This document shows, one piece after another, positions 14,589 to 23,716 of a stretch of DNA of 64,000 nt (within the stretch, counting starts at the first letter, position 1; each line of letters starts with the position of its first letter). A model generated the notes under the pieces. The model was not told the DNA's origin and did no database searches. It saw nothing but the letters and a program-made list of their open reading frames with translations. The translations under genes and the position numbers were made by a program. Source of the DNA: Candidatus Nanosynbacter sp. HMT-352 (GTDB lineage: Bacteria > Patescibacteriota > Saccharimonadia > Saccharimonadales > Saccharimonadaceae); contig NZ_CP089289.1 in NCBI RefSeq assembly GCF_022819365.1, positions 669,211-733,210 on the forward strand. The letters are read 5' to 3'.

Positions 14589-14918
14589 TTATACGATTAG
14601 TAGCTCAGGGAAATTATCATCACCATCATCACCTTCTTCCGATGCATAGATTCTTCCCGTAAAAACATCATTCTTAATAGCAACTTCCCCCATTATCATA
14701 ATAATTCTGGTATTTTCACTGCTCTTCCCAACATCAATAGAAGTAGGTGAAAAGATAACTTCCTTTTTCTCAGGAACAATACCTCTTCTTTTTGCAATAG
14801 CATTACCACCAAAGTCCTCCTCAATCGTCATTGTAAATCCTGAGCCAAACGGATTAGCACGCAATTTAGCATCAAGCTTCGGAAGAGTATCTGGGTCAAT
14901 AACTTTATAAGCTTTCAT
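14589..14918 (-). CDS. Hypothetical protein of 109 residues
   Basis: Not recognised. A compact, probably beta-rich protein (EVIFSPTSIDV, NTRIIMIMGEVAI) with an acidic C-terminus (SEEGDDGDDNFPELLIV). No membrane segment. It starts 7 bases after the stop of the upstream 294-residue gene on the same strand and is very probably cotranscribed, so the two may work together. Confidence 0.7.
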   Translation of the reverse strand: MKAYKVIDPDTLPKLDAKLRANPFGSGFTMTIEEDFGGNAIAKRRGIVPEKKEVIFSPTSIDVGKSSENTRIIMIMGEVAIKNDVFTGRIYASEEGDDGDDNFPELLIV

Positions 14919-14925
14919 ACCCTAC

Positions 14926-15810
14926 CTAGACTGCCCTTCCCAGCGTTCTTTGAGCTTTGCTACGCCTTTGCCTTTCAGCGGCAACTATTTCCTTAATTTT
15001 TTTCTCATAGTAAGAACATTTACTCTTGATAGTTCTGTCTTCAGGAAGCACTCTACCACAAAAATCATCATCATCAAATCCCGACCAGCTTACATAATAA
15101 CCCGGCCTACGATTCCTTTCATTTGCCTTATAGGCAGAAATTTTAGTCGCTTTTATATCAATGTAAAATTCAAACCTTTCGCCTTGATCATCAACATAGT
15201 AAACATGAATATCTCCTCCATTAAGATCATCTTCAGTACTAGTCATTTCAGCAAGTTCAACTCCCGGAGTCCAGTTTAAGGCACTTTCAGCAGCAATTTC
15301 ATGGCGCATTCCCTGAATCACAGCATAAAACGACTGTCTAGCGTACTCAATCTCCGAGCGAGTATAATTAAGCATTAACATAACCTCATTGATGGAATCC
15401 ATAGTTTCCTTCATACTACTACACTGCTCTTCATCTATCATAGTACGTATGATTTTATTGAATGTCGTAACTGTTTCTTTACACTTTTTTATCTCTTCGC
15501 GAGACATATCACTATTATGCTTATCAAGCTTATACTGAGCATTAAGCCAATGCGGCATAATTTGTAGGAATTTCCGAGTTCTGTCTTCGTCTGTTTCATA
15601 TCGACTTTCTTGTTTACTACGCTGAATATCTATAGCTTCAGACACAGCAAACCGCTTTGCCCATACCATTTCTAATGCCGTCTCGCCTAACTTTTGGCGT
15701 ATCTTTGAGCGTATATGATCTTGTACTTCCATATACTCAGAAGATCTCATGACCTCAGCAGCAGTCTCACTCAATCTCATTCGCTCTCTATTGGATCTGC
15801 CTGTATTCAT
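14926..15810 (-). CDS. Hypothetical protein with PD-(D/E)XK nuclease-like residues
   Basis: A 294-residue protein. The first 170 residues are helical and charged. Residues 165-222 hold a pattern seen in PD-(D/E)XK nucleases: a helix with E171 and E175, then GGD at 198-200 in a strand, then a strand YIDIK with D218 and K220. The C-terminus is basic (AERQRRSKAQRTLGRAV). If the fold is right it could cut nucleic acid, for example in defence or DNA processing; this is inference from spacing of residues only. A TATTAT -10 box at 15818-15823 lies 7 bases before the ATG. It is followed by the 109-residue gene. Confidence 0.6.
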   Translation of the reverse strand: MNTGRSNRERMRLSETAAEVMRSSEYMEVQDHIRSKIRQKLGETALEMVWAKRFAVSEAIDIQRSKQESRYETDEDRTRKFLQIMPHWLNAQYKLDKHNSDMSREEIKKCKETVTTFNKIIRTMIDEEQCSSMKETMDSINEVMLMLNYTRSEIEYARQSFYAVIQGMRHEIAAESALNWTPGVELAEMTSTEDDLNGGDIHVYYVDDQGERFEFYIDIKATKISAYKANERNRRPGYYVSWSGFDDDDFCGRVLPEDRTIKSKCSYYEKKIKEIVAAERQRRSKAQRTLGRAV

Positions 15811-15893
15811 AATTGCTATAATACCATAAAATCAATAAAAAAGCAACCCCACACCCTTCTCCCTACTATTCCTCAATCTGTTATAATAACTCC

Positions 15894-17183
15894 ATGCAAT
15901 TATTCAAACATCTCTTAGAAACAATTCTCGGCTCTTATGTAAAAAAATATCTTAAATCTCATCCTGACACCAAACTAATTGCCGTAGTCGGCAGCGTTGG
16001 TAAAACTAGCGTAAAATCAGCAACCGCCACTGTTCTATCAGAAAAATTCACCGTGCGCCATAGTCGTGGCAATTTGAACACAACCTTAAGTGCGCCGTTG
16101 GAAATCTTAGGCGTAGACGGACCAAAAAACGCCAAATCCCCCCTAGCCTGGCTAAAAGTTTTCTCCGACGCACACGCCAGCATAAAAAACCCCGAATCTC
16201 CAGATATAATAATTCAAGAATGTGGTATTGATTGCCCTGGTGAAATGGCTACTTTTATGTGCTACATTCAACCCGACATTGCCATAATTACCTCTGTTGC
16301 TCCTGAGCATATGGAATTTTTCAAGAATATGGATACGGTAGCTCATGAGGAATTGTCCATTAGCCAAGTCGCTAAAAAAACCATCTTCAACCTTCACGAT
16401 ATAGATGAAAAATATCATAATCTCATAGTTGGAAATCGCATAAGTTACGGCGACGAATCCGCTGATGTTTTCCTGGAAATTAAAAAGACTACAGATACTG
16501 GCTGTATTGTCAATCTGAAATGCTCCGAAGAAACTTCTCAGGACATAAATATTTCCGTATTAGGCAAACACAACATCCGCTCAATCACTGGCGCGGCGGC
16601 GGCGGGGTTAGCTTGCGGAATGAACATTGAAGAAGTTGCGGCGGCTTTAACAAAAATCAAACCAGTTTCAGGAAGAATGAATATTTTACGCGGCATACGC
16701 GGCTGTATATTACTGGACGACACTTACAACGCCAGTCCTATTGCCATGGAAAATTCGCTAAAAACGCTCTATTCCATCTCTGCCAATCATAAAATTGCCG
16801 TATTGGGCGATATGAATGAATTGGGCGAAACGTCCGAATCGGAGCATAAAAAAATCGGCGAAATTTGTGACCCTAAACAGTTAGAATTGCTCATCACCGT
16901 CGGTAAAATGACAAAGAAACACCTCGCACCAATCGCTGAAAAAAATGGCTGTAAAGTAATTTCTTTTGATACGGCGCTTGAAGATGGAAAATTCCTGAAA
17001 AACAGCGACATTAAAGATACGACAATTCTATTCAAAGGCTCGCAGGGCGGCATTTACCTTGAAGACGCCGTGAAAGAATTGCTACTCGACCCAAGCGATG
17101 CAGAAAAATTAGTTCGCCAATCACAAAGCTGGAAACAGATTAAAGCGAAATTTTACGACTCTTTTTCTCAATCTCAGAAATAA
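15894..17183 (+). CDS. murF: MurF-like Mur ligase without the N-terminal UDP-binding domain
   Basis: By family, MurF adds D-Ala-D-Ala to the UDP-MurNAc tripeptide in peptidoglycan synthesis. The 429 residues begin almost directly at the ATPase domain: GSVGKTS at 33-39, then RGNLNTTLSAPLEIL, DDTYNASP (binding loop, about 277-284) and AVLGDMNELGE, and a C-terminal domain with FKGSQG. The roughly 80-residue first domain that normally holds the UDP-sugar is absent. A TATAAT box (15882-15887) 6 bases before the ATG indicates a leaderless mRNA. The last 44 bases overlap the 3' end of the convergent MurE-like gene. Confidence 0.8.
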   Translation: MQLFKHLLETILGSYVKKYLKSHPDTKLIAVVGSVGKTSVKSATATVLSEKFTVRHSRGNLNTTLSAPLEILGVDGPKNAKSPLAWLKVFSDAHASIKNPESPDIIIQECGIDCPGEMATFMCYIQPDIAIITSVAPEHMEFFKNMDTVAHEELSISQVAKKTIFNLHDIDEKYHNLIVGNRISYGDESADVFLEIKKTTDTGCIVNLKCSEETSQDINISVLGKHNIRSITGAAAAGLACGMNIEEVAAALTKIKPVSGRMNILRGIRGCILLDDTYNASPIAMENSLKTLYSISANHKIAVLGDMNELGETSESEHKKIGEICDPKQLELLITVGKMTKKHLAPIAEKNGCKVISFDTALEDGKFLKNSDIKDTTILFKGSQGGIYLEDAVKELLLDPSDAEKLVRQSQSWKQIKAKFYDSFSQSQK

Positions 17184-18465
17184 TTTCCTGAACGACCTTC
17201 TTGTCATTCCACGGAATTCGCTTGCCATTCACAATTCGGTACTGCTCATGACCCATACCCGTAATCAGAACCGTATCGCCACGAACAGCCGACCTCAGAG
17301 CTTGATAAATCGCCTGTTTTCGATCAGCAATTTCCGTCATTTTATGAGCCTTTTTCGTTTTCTCAATTCCCTGACGAATCATAGCCCGAATTTCATCTGG
17401 ATTTTCGTTGTAGCTTTCCTCGTCAGTCAGGAAAATCCTATCCGCCAAATTAGCCGCCAGCTCGCCCATAATTGGACGCTTTGTCTTATCTCTGTCGCCG
17501 CACGCACCAAACACCAAAGTTAATCGCCCCTTGGTAATTTTATGAGTGGTTTTTAGCAATTTTTCCAACGCGTCTGGCGTGTGCGCATAATCCACAATAA
17601 TATCAATTCCAAGCTTATTTTCTACTCGCTCGAATCGTCCAGGAATCGCTTCCAAGTTCGCCACGCCCTCTTGAATATCTTCCAACTTTATCCCCAACAA
17701 ATATGCCAACGACACCGCAGCCGACATATTCATCACGTTAAATTCGCCAGGCAAATTAGTCGCCAACTCCAAATGAGTTTGATGATCAATCAGTAAACTC
17801 GCCTCTGTTCCCTTTTTATATAACTTAACGTGCGTTAAGTGAGCTTCAGCTTCCGGATTCGTCCCGTAAGTCATTTTCTCGCCAGAAGCCGTAAACTTGT
17901 CAAAATATTCAAACCACTCGTCATCACGATTCAGCACGATATATTTTGGCTTTTTCTCAAATAATTTAGCCTTAGCTGCCGCGTAAGCTTCCATCGTTTT
18001 GTGATAATCCAAATGGTCTTGGGTCAAATTAGTCATCACCGCCGCCTCAATTGGCACGCCGTCAAATTTATGCTGCGATAAAGCGTGACTTGTCGCCTCT
18101 AAAATCACATATTCCACACCTTCACGCTGAGCTGTCTGAAAAAAGCTAAACAGCCTTGCTACAGTCGGAACTGTCGCATTCAAATCATTTATCTTTTCCT
18201 TACCAGCAATTTCAATCACCGCCGTCGTAAATAACGCGGTCTTAAAGCCAGCCTCTTTCAAGATCTCATTGATATAACAAGCGGTCGTAGTTTTCCCGTT
18301 CGTCCCTGTTACTGCGATAATTCTCAAGCCACGAGCTGGATTGCCATACCTTAAGCTAATCATCTTCGTGCGCGCAACTCTATAGGCGTTTTCGGTTTTC
18401 TCCAAAGCTCCTTGAGGTAGCGTTTTTCTAGCAATTTTTACCAACTCGTTTTTCATAATACCCAT
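17140..18465 (-). CDS. murE: MurE-like Mur ligase without the N-terminal domain
   Basis: MurE adds the third residue of the peptidoglycan stem peptide. About 441 residues, with P-loop TGTNGKTTT at 53-61, LEATSHALSQ, DYAHTPDALEKLL and the C-terminal FGACGDRDKTKRP typical of MurE. The N-terminal UDP-MurNAc-binding domain is missing. The position of the amino-acid-specifying DNPR motif reads EESY (TDEESYNENP), so the added residue cannot be predicted. The start at 18465 is 7 bases from a TATAAG -10 box; ATG at 18456 is an alternative. It overlaps murF tail-to-tail and is divergent from tsaD. Confidence 0.8.
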   Translation of the reverse strand: MGIMKNELVKIARKTLPQGALEKTENAYRVARTKMISLRYGNPARGLRIIAVTGTNGKTTTACYINEILKEAGFKTALFTTAVIEIAGKEKINDLNATVPTVARLFSFFQTAQREGVEYVILEATSHALSQHKFDGVPIEAAVMTNLTQDHLDYHKTMEAYAAAKAKLFEKKPKYIVLNRDDEWFEYFDKFTASGEKMTYGTNPEAEAHLTHVKLYKKGTEASLLIDHQTHLELATNLPGEFNVMNMSAAVSLAYLLGIKLEDIQEGVANLEAIPGRFERVENKLGIDIIVDYAHTPDALEKLLKTTHKITKGRLTLVFGACGDRDKTKRPIMGELAANLADRIFLTDEESYNENPDEIRAMIRQGIEKTKKAHKMTEIADRKQAIYQALRSAVRGDTVLITGMGHEQYRIVNGKRIPWNDKKVVQEIISEIEKKSRKISL

Positions 18466-18472
18466 TTTACCA

Positions 18473-18489
18473 CTTATATTTGCTATAAT
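18473..18489. promoter_or_regulatory. Back-to-back -10 boxes of murE-like gene and tsaD
   Basis: TATAAG for the murE-like gene (minus, 18478-18473) and TATAAT for tsaD (plus, 18484-18489) lie only 5 bases apart; each start codon follows 7-8 bases later. Each promoter's -35 region must lie across or within the other gene's start. Confidence 0.65.
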
Positions 18490-18497
18490 AAAAACAA

Positions 18498-19568
18498 ATG
18501 AGGATTTTGGGAATTGAATCCAGTTGCGACGAAACAGCGGCGTCAATAGTTGAAGATGGCGAACGCTTGCTTTCGAATGTCGTCAATTCTCAAATTGATA
18601 TTCATGCAGAATACGGCGGAGTTATTCCAGAAATTGCCGCTCGTAGTCATTTGGAAGTTGTAAATCCCGTCATTAAAAAAGCTTTGTCTGACGCAAATTG
18701 CACTTGGGATGATATCGACGCCATCGCTGTTACTTACGCGCCGGGGCTTATTGGCTCGCTATTAATCGGCACTCTCGCCGCTAGAACTCTCGCTATTATC
18801 CATAATAAGCCGCTCTTTAAGATTCATCACGTAGAAGCTCACGTGTACGCCAATTTTATCAATAAGCAATCTGACAATTTATCTCTAACATTGCCGAAAC
18901 AGCAGCCGTCATTCCCTATGCTTTCGTTGATCGTTTCAGGCGGGCATTCACAACTTGTCCTATTCAAAAATCACGGTGATTATCAGCTTATTGGACAAAC
19001 TCAAGACGACGCAGTTGGCGAAGCATTCGATAAAGTTGCTAAAATCATCGGTTTGCCGTATCCTGGCGGCCCAGCCATCGCCAAAGCCGCTGAACTTGGC
19101 GATCCACACGCATTCCACTTGCCTATCGCCAAATTATCCGGCGAATACGATTTTTCCTTCTCTGGGCTTAAGACAGCCGTTTTGAGAGCCGTTCAGCACG
19201 AAGTCGGTAAAGACTTCACTTTTCCCTCTCATGAGCTTCCAGCGCTCGTAGATGACGAATTACGACGTAATATGGCAGCGAGTTTCCAGTATACAGCCAT
19301 AAAAACTCTCGTAAATAAAACCAAAAAGGCGTTTGACAACTTCCAGCCAGCTTCCGTCGTGATCGCTGGCGGAGTCGCAGCTAACCAAGAATTGCGCCGT
19401 CAATTACGCGAAGCTTTGCCAATTGACATCGAATACGCCCCTATTCAACTCTGTACAGATAACGCCGCGATGATTGCCACTCTCGGTTATTTCAGATCTC
19501 AAATTGACGAGCCTACAGATCCATACGATATGGAAGTTCAGCCAAGCTTATCAATGACAGCAATATAA
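18498..19568 (+). CDS. tsaD: tRNA N6-adenosine threonylcarbamoyltransferase TsaD
   Basis: Catalyses the last step of t6A37 formation on ANN-decoding tRNAs, with TsaB and TsaE as partners. The 356 residues start with GIESSCDETAAS, carry the metal-binding HHVEAH and the nucleotide-binding SGGHSQL, and contain later VAGGVAANQELR-type and CTDNAAM blocks. Leaderless start as judged from the TATAAT 8 bases upstream. The FemAB-like gene follows after 18 bases. Confidence 0.96.
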   Translation: MRILGIESSCDETAASIVEDGERLLSNVVNSQIDIHAEYGGVIPEIAARSHLEVVNPVIKKALSDANCTWDDIDAIAVTYAPGLIGSLLIGTLAARTLAIIHNKPLFKIHHVEAHVYANFINKQSDNLSLTLPKQQPSFPMLSLIVSGGHSQLVLFKNHGDYQLIGQTQDDAVGEAFDKVAKIIGLPYPGGPAIAKAAELGDPHAFHLPIAKLSGEYDFSFSGLKTAVLRAVQHEVGKDFTFPSHELPALVDDELRRNMAASFQYTAIKTLVNKTKKAFDNFQPASVVIAGGVAANQELRRQLREALPIDIEYAPIQLCTDNAAMIATLGYFRSQIDEPTDPYDMEVQPSLSMTAI

Positions 19569-19586
19569 CGTTGTGAGGATTACAAC

Positions 19587-20513
19587 ATGAATCAACATTT
19601 TCTACAATCATTAGCCTGGGAAAAATTCCAACAATCTCTCGGTCGAAAAGTCTTTCACAACAGAGGTGGAGGATGGGAATATTTCGCAATATTAGAGCAC
19701 GGCACGGGCAATTCTCGCCTATATTGCCCCTTCGGTCCAACCGCTATTAACGAAGAAGCATTACGATTGGCGCTAAAAGACTTAGCAGAACTCGGCAAAA
19801 AACTAGACGTAACTTTCCTCAGAGTCGGACCAATTAAACCCACCTTCTCTAAGGTATTATCTGATGAGCATTGGAAAAAAGCCACTTATGTCCATTTGCA
19901 GCCAGAACATACACACGTTATCAATCTCCAGCAACCAGAGGAAGAGATTATAGCAAGTATGGCGCAACCTGTAAGGAATTGTTATAGGAATTATCACAAA
20001 AAAGGCGTAACTGTTCATCAATCTCAAAACCCAGACGATATTAAATATTTCCTAGAATTGATACACGAAGTTGCCAAACGAACCGGCATGTCGCCGCACC
20101 CAGATTCATATTTTCATAAGCAAGCTGGTTCCCTACTTCCATCCAAAGATGCTTCATTTTGGTACGCAACATATGATAATAAAGTAATTGCTACTGCCCT
20201 ATTTTTCGACTCAAAAACAACTCGAATTTACGCACATGCAGCAGCAAATTCTACGCCAGAATATCGCAAACTTAACGCTGGAACTGCCCTGCTCACCGAA
20301 GCGATAATCGATGCAAAACATCGTCAAATGGAGAAAGTCGATTTATACGGAATTGCTCCTGAAAATGCACCAAAAAATCACCCGTGGGCTGGCTTTACGA
20401 AATTCAAGCGATCGTTCGGCGGCGAAGATGTCTATTCTGGAGCGACTTGGGAGCTGCCACTGAAGCCGCTTCAATATTGGCTATATCGAGCGTATCAAAC
20501 GATTAGAAAATAA
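19587..20513 (+). CDS. FemAB-family peptidoglycan interpeptide-bridge transferase
   Basis: A 308-residue member of the FemABX family, made of paired GNAT-like domains. Such enzymes transfer an amino acid from aminoacyl-tRNA to the peptidoglycan precursor side chain, or to related acceptors. Family features include SMAQPVRNCYRNYHKKGV, a central FWYATYDNKVIATALFF strand pair and the C-terminal GIAPENAPKNHPWAGFTKFKRSFGG block. It lies 18 bases after tsaD with GTGAGGAT before the ATG. Together with the Mur ligases nearby it suggests a locally clustered cell-wall function. Confidence 0.85.
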   Translation: MNQHFLQSLAWEKFQQSLGRKVFHNRGGGWEYFAILEHGTGNSRLYCPFGPTAINEEALRLALKDLAELGKKLDVTFLRVGPIKPTFSKVLSDEHWKKATYVHLQPEHTHVINLQQPEEEIIASMAQPVRNCYRNYHKKGVTVHQSQNPDDIKYFLELIHEVAKRTGMSPHPDSYFHKQAGSLLPSKDASFWYATYDNKVIATALFFDSKTTRIYAHAAANSTPEYRKLNAGTALLTEAIIDAKHRQMEKVDLYGIAPENAPKNHPWAGFTKFKRSFGGEDVYSGATWELPLKPLQYWLYRAYQTIRK

Positions 20514-20549
20514 CCTTAATTTCATCCATAGCACCACATAAATTTGTGG

Positions 20550-20675
20550 TATAATTAAAATGTAATATAAACATGTGGAGAAATTAGAGGATTACGTAAA
20601 TAAGGGCTTTTGCACGTGAAAAGCTACTTTGTTTTCTTTTGTCTTTTTTCACATGAAAAAACCATGGAATAACTT
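20550..20675 (+). promoter_or_regulatory. Promoter and long leader of valS
   Basis: An extended -10 box TGGTATAAT (TATAAT at 20550-20555) with a 6-bp inverted repeat, ACCACA/TGTGGT (20533-20550), just before it. The leader is about 115 bases, long for this genome. CACGTGAAAAG (20613-20623) and CTTTTTTCACATG (20643-20655) could pair around a pyrimidine-rich loop. I see no T-box AGGGTGGNACCGCG motif. Confidence 0.45.
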
Positions 20676-23231
20676 ATGCAGCTAGCTAAACAATACATAC
20701 CAAACGATTACGAACCGAATATTTATGCCCTATGGGAAACCAGTGACGCATTAGAACCAACAGGGGTAGGCAAGCCATATTCAATCATTATGCCGCCACC
20801 TAACGCGAACGGCAATCTGCATATCGGGCACGCACTCGATATGAATTTGAAGGATATTCTGATTCGTTACCACCGAATGAAGGGTGACGACGCCGTATTT
20901 ATTCCAGGTGCCGACCATGCTGGGTTTGAAACTTGGGTTGTGTATGAAAGAGAATTGACGAAGCAAGGGAAGAGTCGCTTCGATTTTTCACGTGACCAAT
21001 TGTATAGTCAAGTTTGGAATTTTGTACAAGAAAAACGCGGCAATATGGAGCTGCAATTGCGCGCGTTAGGTATTAGCGCATCATGGAAGCATTTGACATT
21101 CACTCTGGACGACAAAGTTATCAACACCGTATACGACACATTTAAGAAAATGTGGGATGACAATTTGGTTTACAGAGGTGAGCGAATTGTCAATTATTGT
21201 ACCAAACACCAAACCAGCTTTGCCGACATCGAGGTAGAACATAAGAACGAGAAAGGGAAGTTGTGGAAAATAGCTTACCCGACATTAGATAAAATTGGCG
21301 AGATTATCATAGCTACTACGCGCCCAGAAACTATGCTCGGCGACGTTGCCGTGGCGGTTCATCCAGACGACGAGCGATACAAAAAATTGGTTGGAACTCG
21401 CATTTTACTGCCAATTGTCGATAAGGAAATTCCTATCATCGCGGACGAATACGTTGACATGAGCTATGGAACCGGTGCGGTTAAGATTACGCCAGCGCAC
21501 GACCCGAACGACTTTGAAATTGCAAAACGCCACGATTTGCCTATAGAGTCAATCATCAGTCCAGAAGGGAAGATGATAAACGTGCCAGCGCAGTTCTTAG
21601 GGCTAACGCCAGTAGAAGCTCGCGCTCGAGTTTTGGAAGCGTTGGAGGCGCTAGAGCTACGCCGCGGCGAAACTGAAATTGAACACGCAGTTGGACATTG
21701 TTATAAGTGTGGCAGCGTGATTGAGCCAATGATTAAAGAGCAGTGGTTTATTAAAACGCAATCACTCGCACAGCCAGCAATTGACGCGCTTAAAAAAGAA
21801 GAAATTACTTTTTATCCAGCATCCAAGCGTAAAGAACTCATCGCATATCTTGAGCAATTGAAAGACTGGAATATTTCACGACAAATTCCATGGGGAATAC
21901 CAATTCCTGCGTTTGTAAATGAAAATGACCCTAAGGATTGGATATTCGACACTCACACCAACGAGCAAAGTATTGTTGTAAATGACACAACATATATCAG
22001 GGAAGAGGATACCTTTGATACTTGGTTCTCATCTGGTCAATGGCCATACATCGTAACAGATTACTTAACTGGCGGTGATTTAGCTAATTATTTCCCAACT
22101 GACATGATGGAAACTGGTATGGATATTATGCGCGCATGGGTTTCGCGCATGATCATGCTTAGTCTATACCGAACAGGGAAGTTGCCGTTCAAAGAAGTTT
22201 ATCTACACGGAATGGTTAATGATGAGCACAATCAGAAAATGTCCAAGTCTAAGGGTAACGTTATCAATCCAATGGAATTGGTTGCGGAATTCGGATCTGA
22301 CGCAACGCGCATGGGAGTTATCGCTGGGCGAGCACCGGCTCAAAGTCAGGCATTTAACCGCGGCTCTGTTATCGCTGCTCGCAACTTCTGCAATAAGCTA
22401 TGGAATATTGCCAGGTTTGTCGAGGCGCAAATTGGCGATAATCACCAAATTGTCGACTTAGAGCCGCAAACTCCAGCCGATCACTGGATTATTCGCCAAT
22501 TGAACGACGCCGCCAACAACATTGCTGTTAGAATAGAGCAATATCGCTTCTCAGAGGCATCAGAAACTGTTTACCACACTATTTGGGACGACGTGGCTGA
22601 CTGGTACATTGAATCATCTAAAACGGCGATCAATCGTCCGTTATTATCTTGGGTTTTGGCAACTTCTTTGAAAATCGCTCATCCGTTTGCACCGTTCGTT
22701 ACGGAAACTATTTGGCAAACTCTTAATTACACCGACGGCATTTTGATGCGTGAAGCTTGGCCGACTCCAGAAAAGTTTGATCCGATTGCCGCCGAACAAT
22801 TCGAGCAACTTAAGCTTCTGGTCGCTGAAGGTCGTTGGGTGATTGCTGAACTGCCAGGGAATAAGAAATATCGATTGCTATACGGCAACGACAGTCTTAT
22901 CGCCGACAATCAAGATACAATTAAGCATCTGATGCGGCTTGAGGCAATTGAACACACAGATCAGCCTCGCGGTCTACGTTTGGCGGCTGCAAACAGGGAA
23001 GCGTGGCTAGATATTGATAGCGAAACTCTGTATCAACATCAGGAAAATCTGGAAATGCGCCTAGCCGAAGCACGTCAGAAATTGGCGGGATTAAAGAAGC
23101 GCCTGGAAAATCCGACTTACGTTGAAAAGGCGCCAGCCCACCTTGTCGAGGAAACTCGCGAGCAATTAGCCGAGCAAGAAAAAATCATTACTCGGCTTGT
23201 TTCGGAACTGGAAGTAATTAGCTTAAAATAG
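20676..23231 (+). CDS. valS: Valyl-tRNA synthetase
   Basis: Charges tRNA-Val. 851 residues with class I motif HIGH in NLHIGHALDMN (about 47-57), a CP1 editing domain with TTRPETMLGDVAVAVHP, KMSKS in NQKMSKSKGN, an anticodon-binding helical domain, and a C-terminal coiled coil (about 780-850) that usually contacts the tRNA. No ribosome-binding site is obvious before the ATG; the gene has a long leader instead. Its end is 1 base from the end of the convergent 113-residue gene. Confidence 0.97.
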   Translation: MQLAKQYIPNDYEPNIYALWETSDALEPTGVGKPYSIIMPPPNANGNLHIGHALDMNLKDILIRYHRMKGDDAVFIPGADHAGFETWVVYERELTKQGKSRFDFSRDQLYSQVWNFVQEKRGNMELQLRALGISASWKHLTFTLDDKVINTVYDTFKKMWDDNLVYRGERIVNYCTKHQTSFADIEVEHKNEKGKLWKIAYPTLDKIGEIIIATTRPETMLGDVAVAVHPDDERYKKLVGTRILLPIVDKEIPIIADEYVDMSYGTGAVKITPAHDPNDFEIAKRHDLPIESIISPEGKMINVPAQFLGLTPVEARARVLEALEALELRRGETEIEHAVGHCYKCGSVIEPMIKEQWFIKTQSLAQPAIDALKKEEITFYPASKRKELIAYLEQLKDWNISRQIPWGIPIPAFVNENDPKDWIFDTHTNEQSIVVNDTTYIREEDTFDTWFSSGQWPYIVTDYLTGGDLANYFPTDMMETGMDIMRAWVSRMIMLSLYRTGKLPFKEVYLHGMVNDEHNQKMSKSKGNVINPMELVAEFGSDATRMGVIAGRAPAQSQAFNRGSVIAARNFCNKLWNIARFVEAQIGDNHQIVDLEPQTPADHWIIRQLNDAANNIAVRIEQYRFSEASETVYHTIWDDVADWYIESSKTAINRPLLSWVLATSLKIAHPFAPFVTETIWQTLNYTDGILMREAWPTPEKFDPIAAEQFEQLKLLVAEGRWVIAELPGNKKYRLLYGNDSLIADNQDTIKHLMRLEAIEHTDQPRGLRLAAANREAWLDIDSETLYQHQENLEMRLAEARQKLAGLKKRLENPTYVEKAPAHLVEETREQLAEQEKIITRLVSELEVISLK

Positions 23232-23232
23232 C

Positions 23233-23574
23233 CTAGCTCACACCTTCAAAATCAAGGTGATATCCGTCAAAAGTATGTTGACCACGAGCAGCATATTTTT
23301 GGCGTAATCGCTTCTTATCGTTGTTACGAGGTGTAGTTCGCGGTCGCGCTGAACCTTCTTTCAACACATTTGACAATTGAGCATGTTCTGGATGAGTATG
23401 GGGCTTTGTTTCTGGCATTTTTATTTCACCCTCAACGTCACTTTGAACGCTATATGTTTTCCAAGATGATAAAAACGCTTTATCGACGTTGGTATCGTGC
23501 AGCAGCACACCAAACGCTACATTCAAACTGACAAACATAGTTGTAACGGTGAAAAACTGTTGTACTAAATTCAT
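23233..23574 (-). CDS. Hypothetical protein with N-terminal hydrophobic segment, 113 residues
   Basis: Not recognised. Residues 1-25 (FFTVTTMFVSLNVAFGVLL) are a signal anchor or signal peptide; the rest is hydrophilic with a basic stretch (TTPRNNDKKRLRQKYAARGQ) and a His-rich spot (KPHTHPEH). The ribosome-binding site is weak (AGAAAG). It is a stand-alone gene between the convergent valS and the divergent VanZ-like gene. Confidence 0.6.
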   Translation of the reverse strand: MNLVQQFFTVTTMFVSLNVAFGVLLHDTNVDKAFLSSWKTYSVQSDVEGEIKMPETKPHTHPEHAQLSNVLKEGSARPRTTPRNNDKKRLRQKYAARGQHTFDGYHLDFEGVS

Positions 23575-23716
23575 TTTTATTCTTTCTTTTTTGTATCTAT
23601 TTTTAGAATACTGATTACAATGTTAGCATAAGCTTTGTTTTTTGTCAAGTATATTTCCCAGCATAGAAATAGTCATCCTTAATTTTACAGAGAAAATGTT
23701 TAGTATAATGGAGTTT

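Noticed and set aside
20556-20675. T-box riboswitch before valS
   Set aside because: No AGGGTGGNACCGCG motif and no clear antiterminator/terminator pair.
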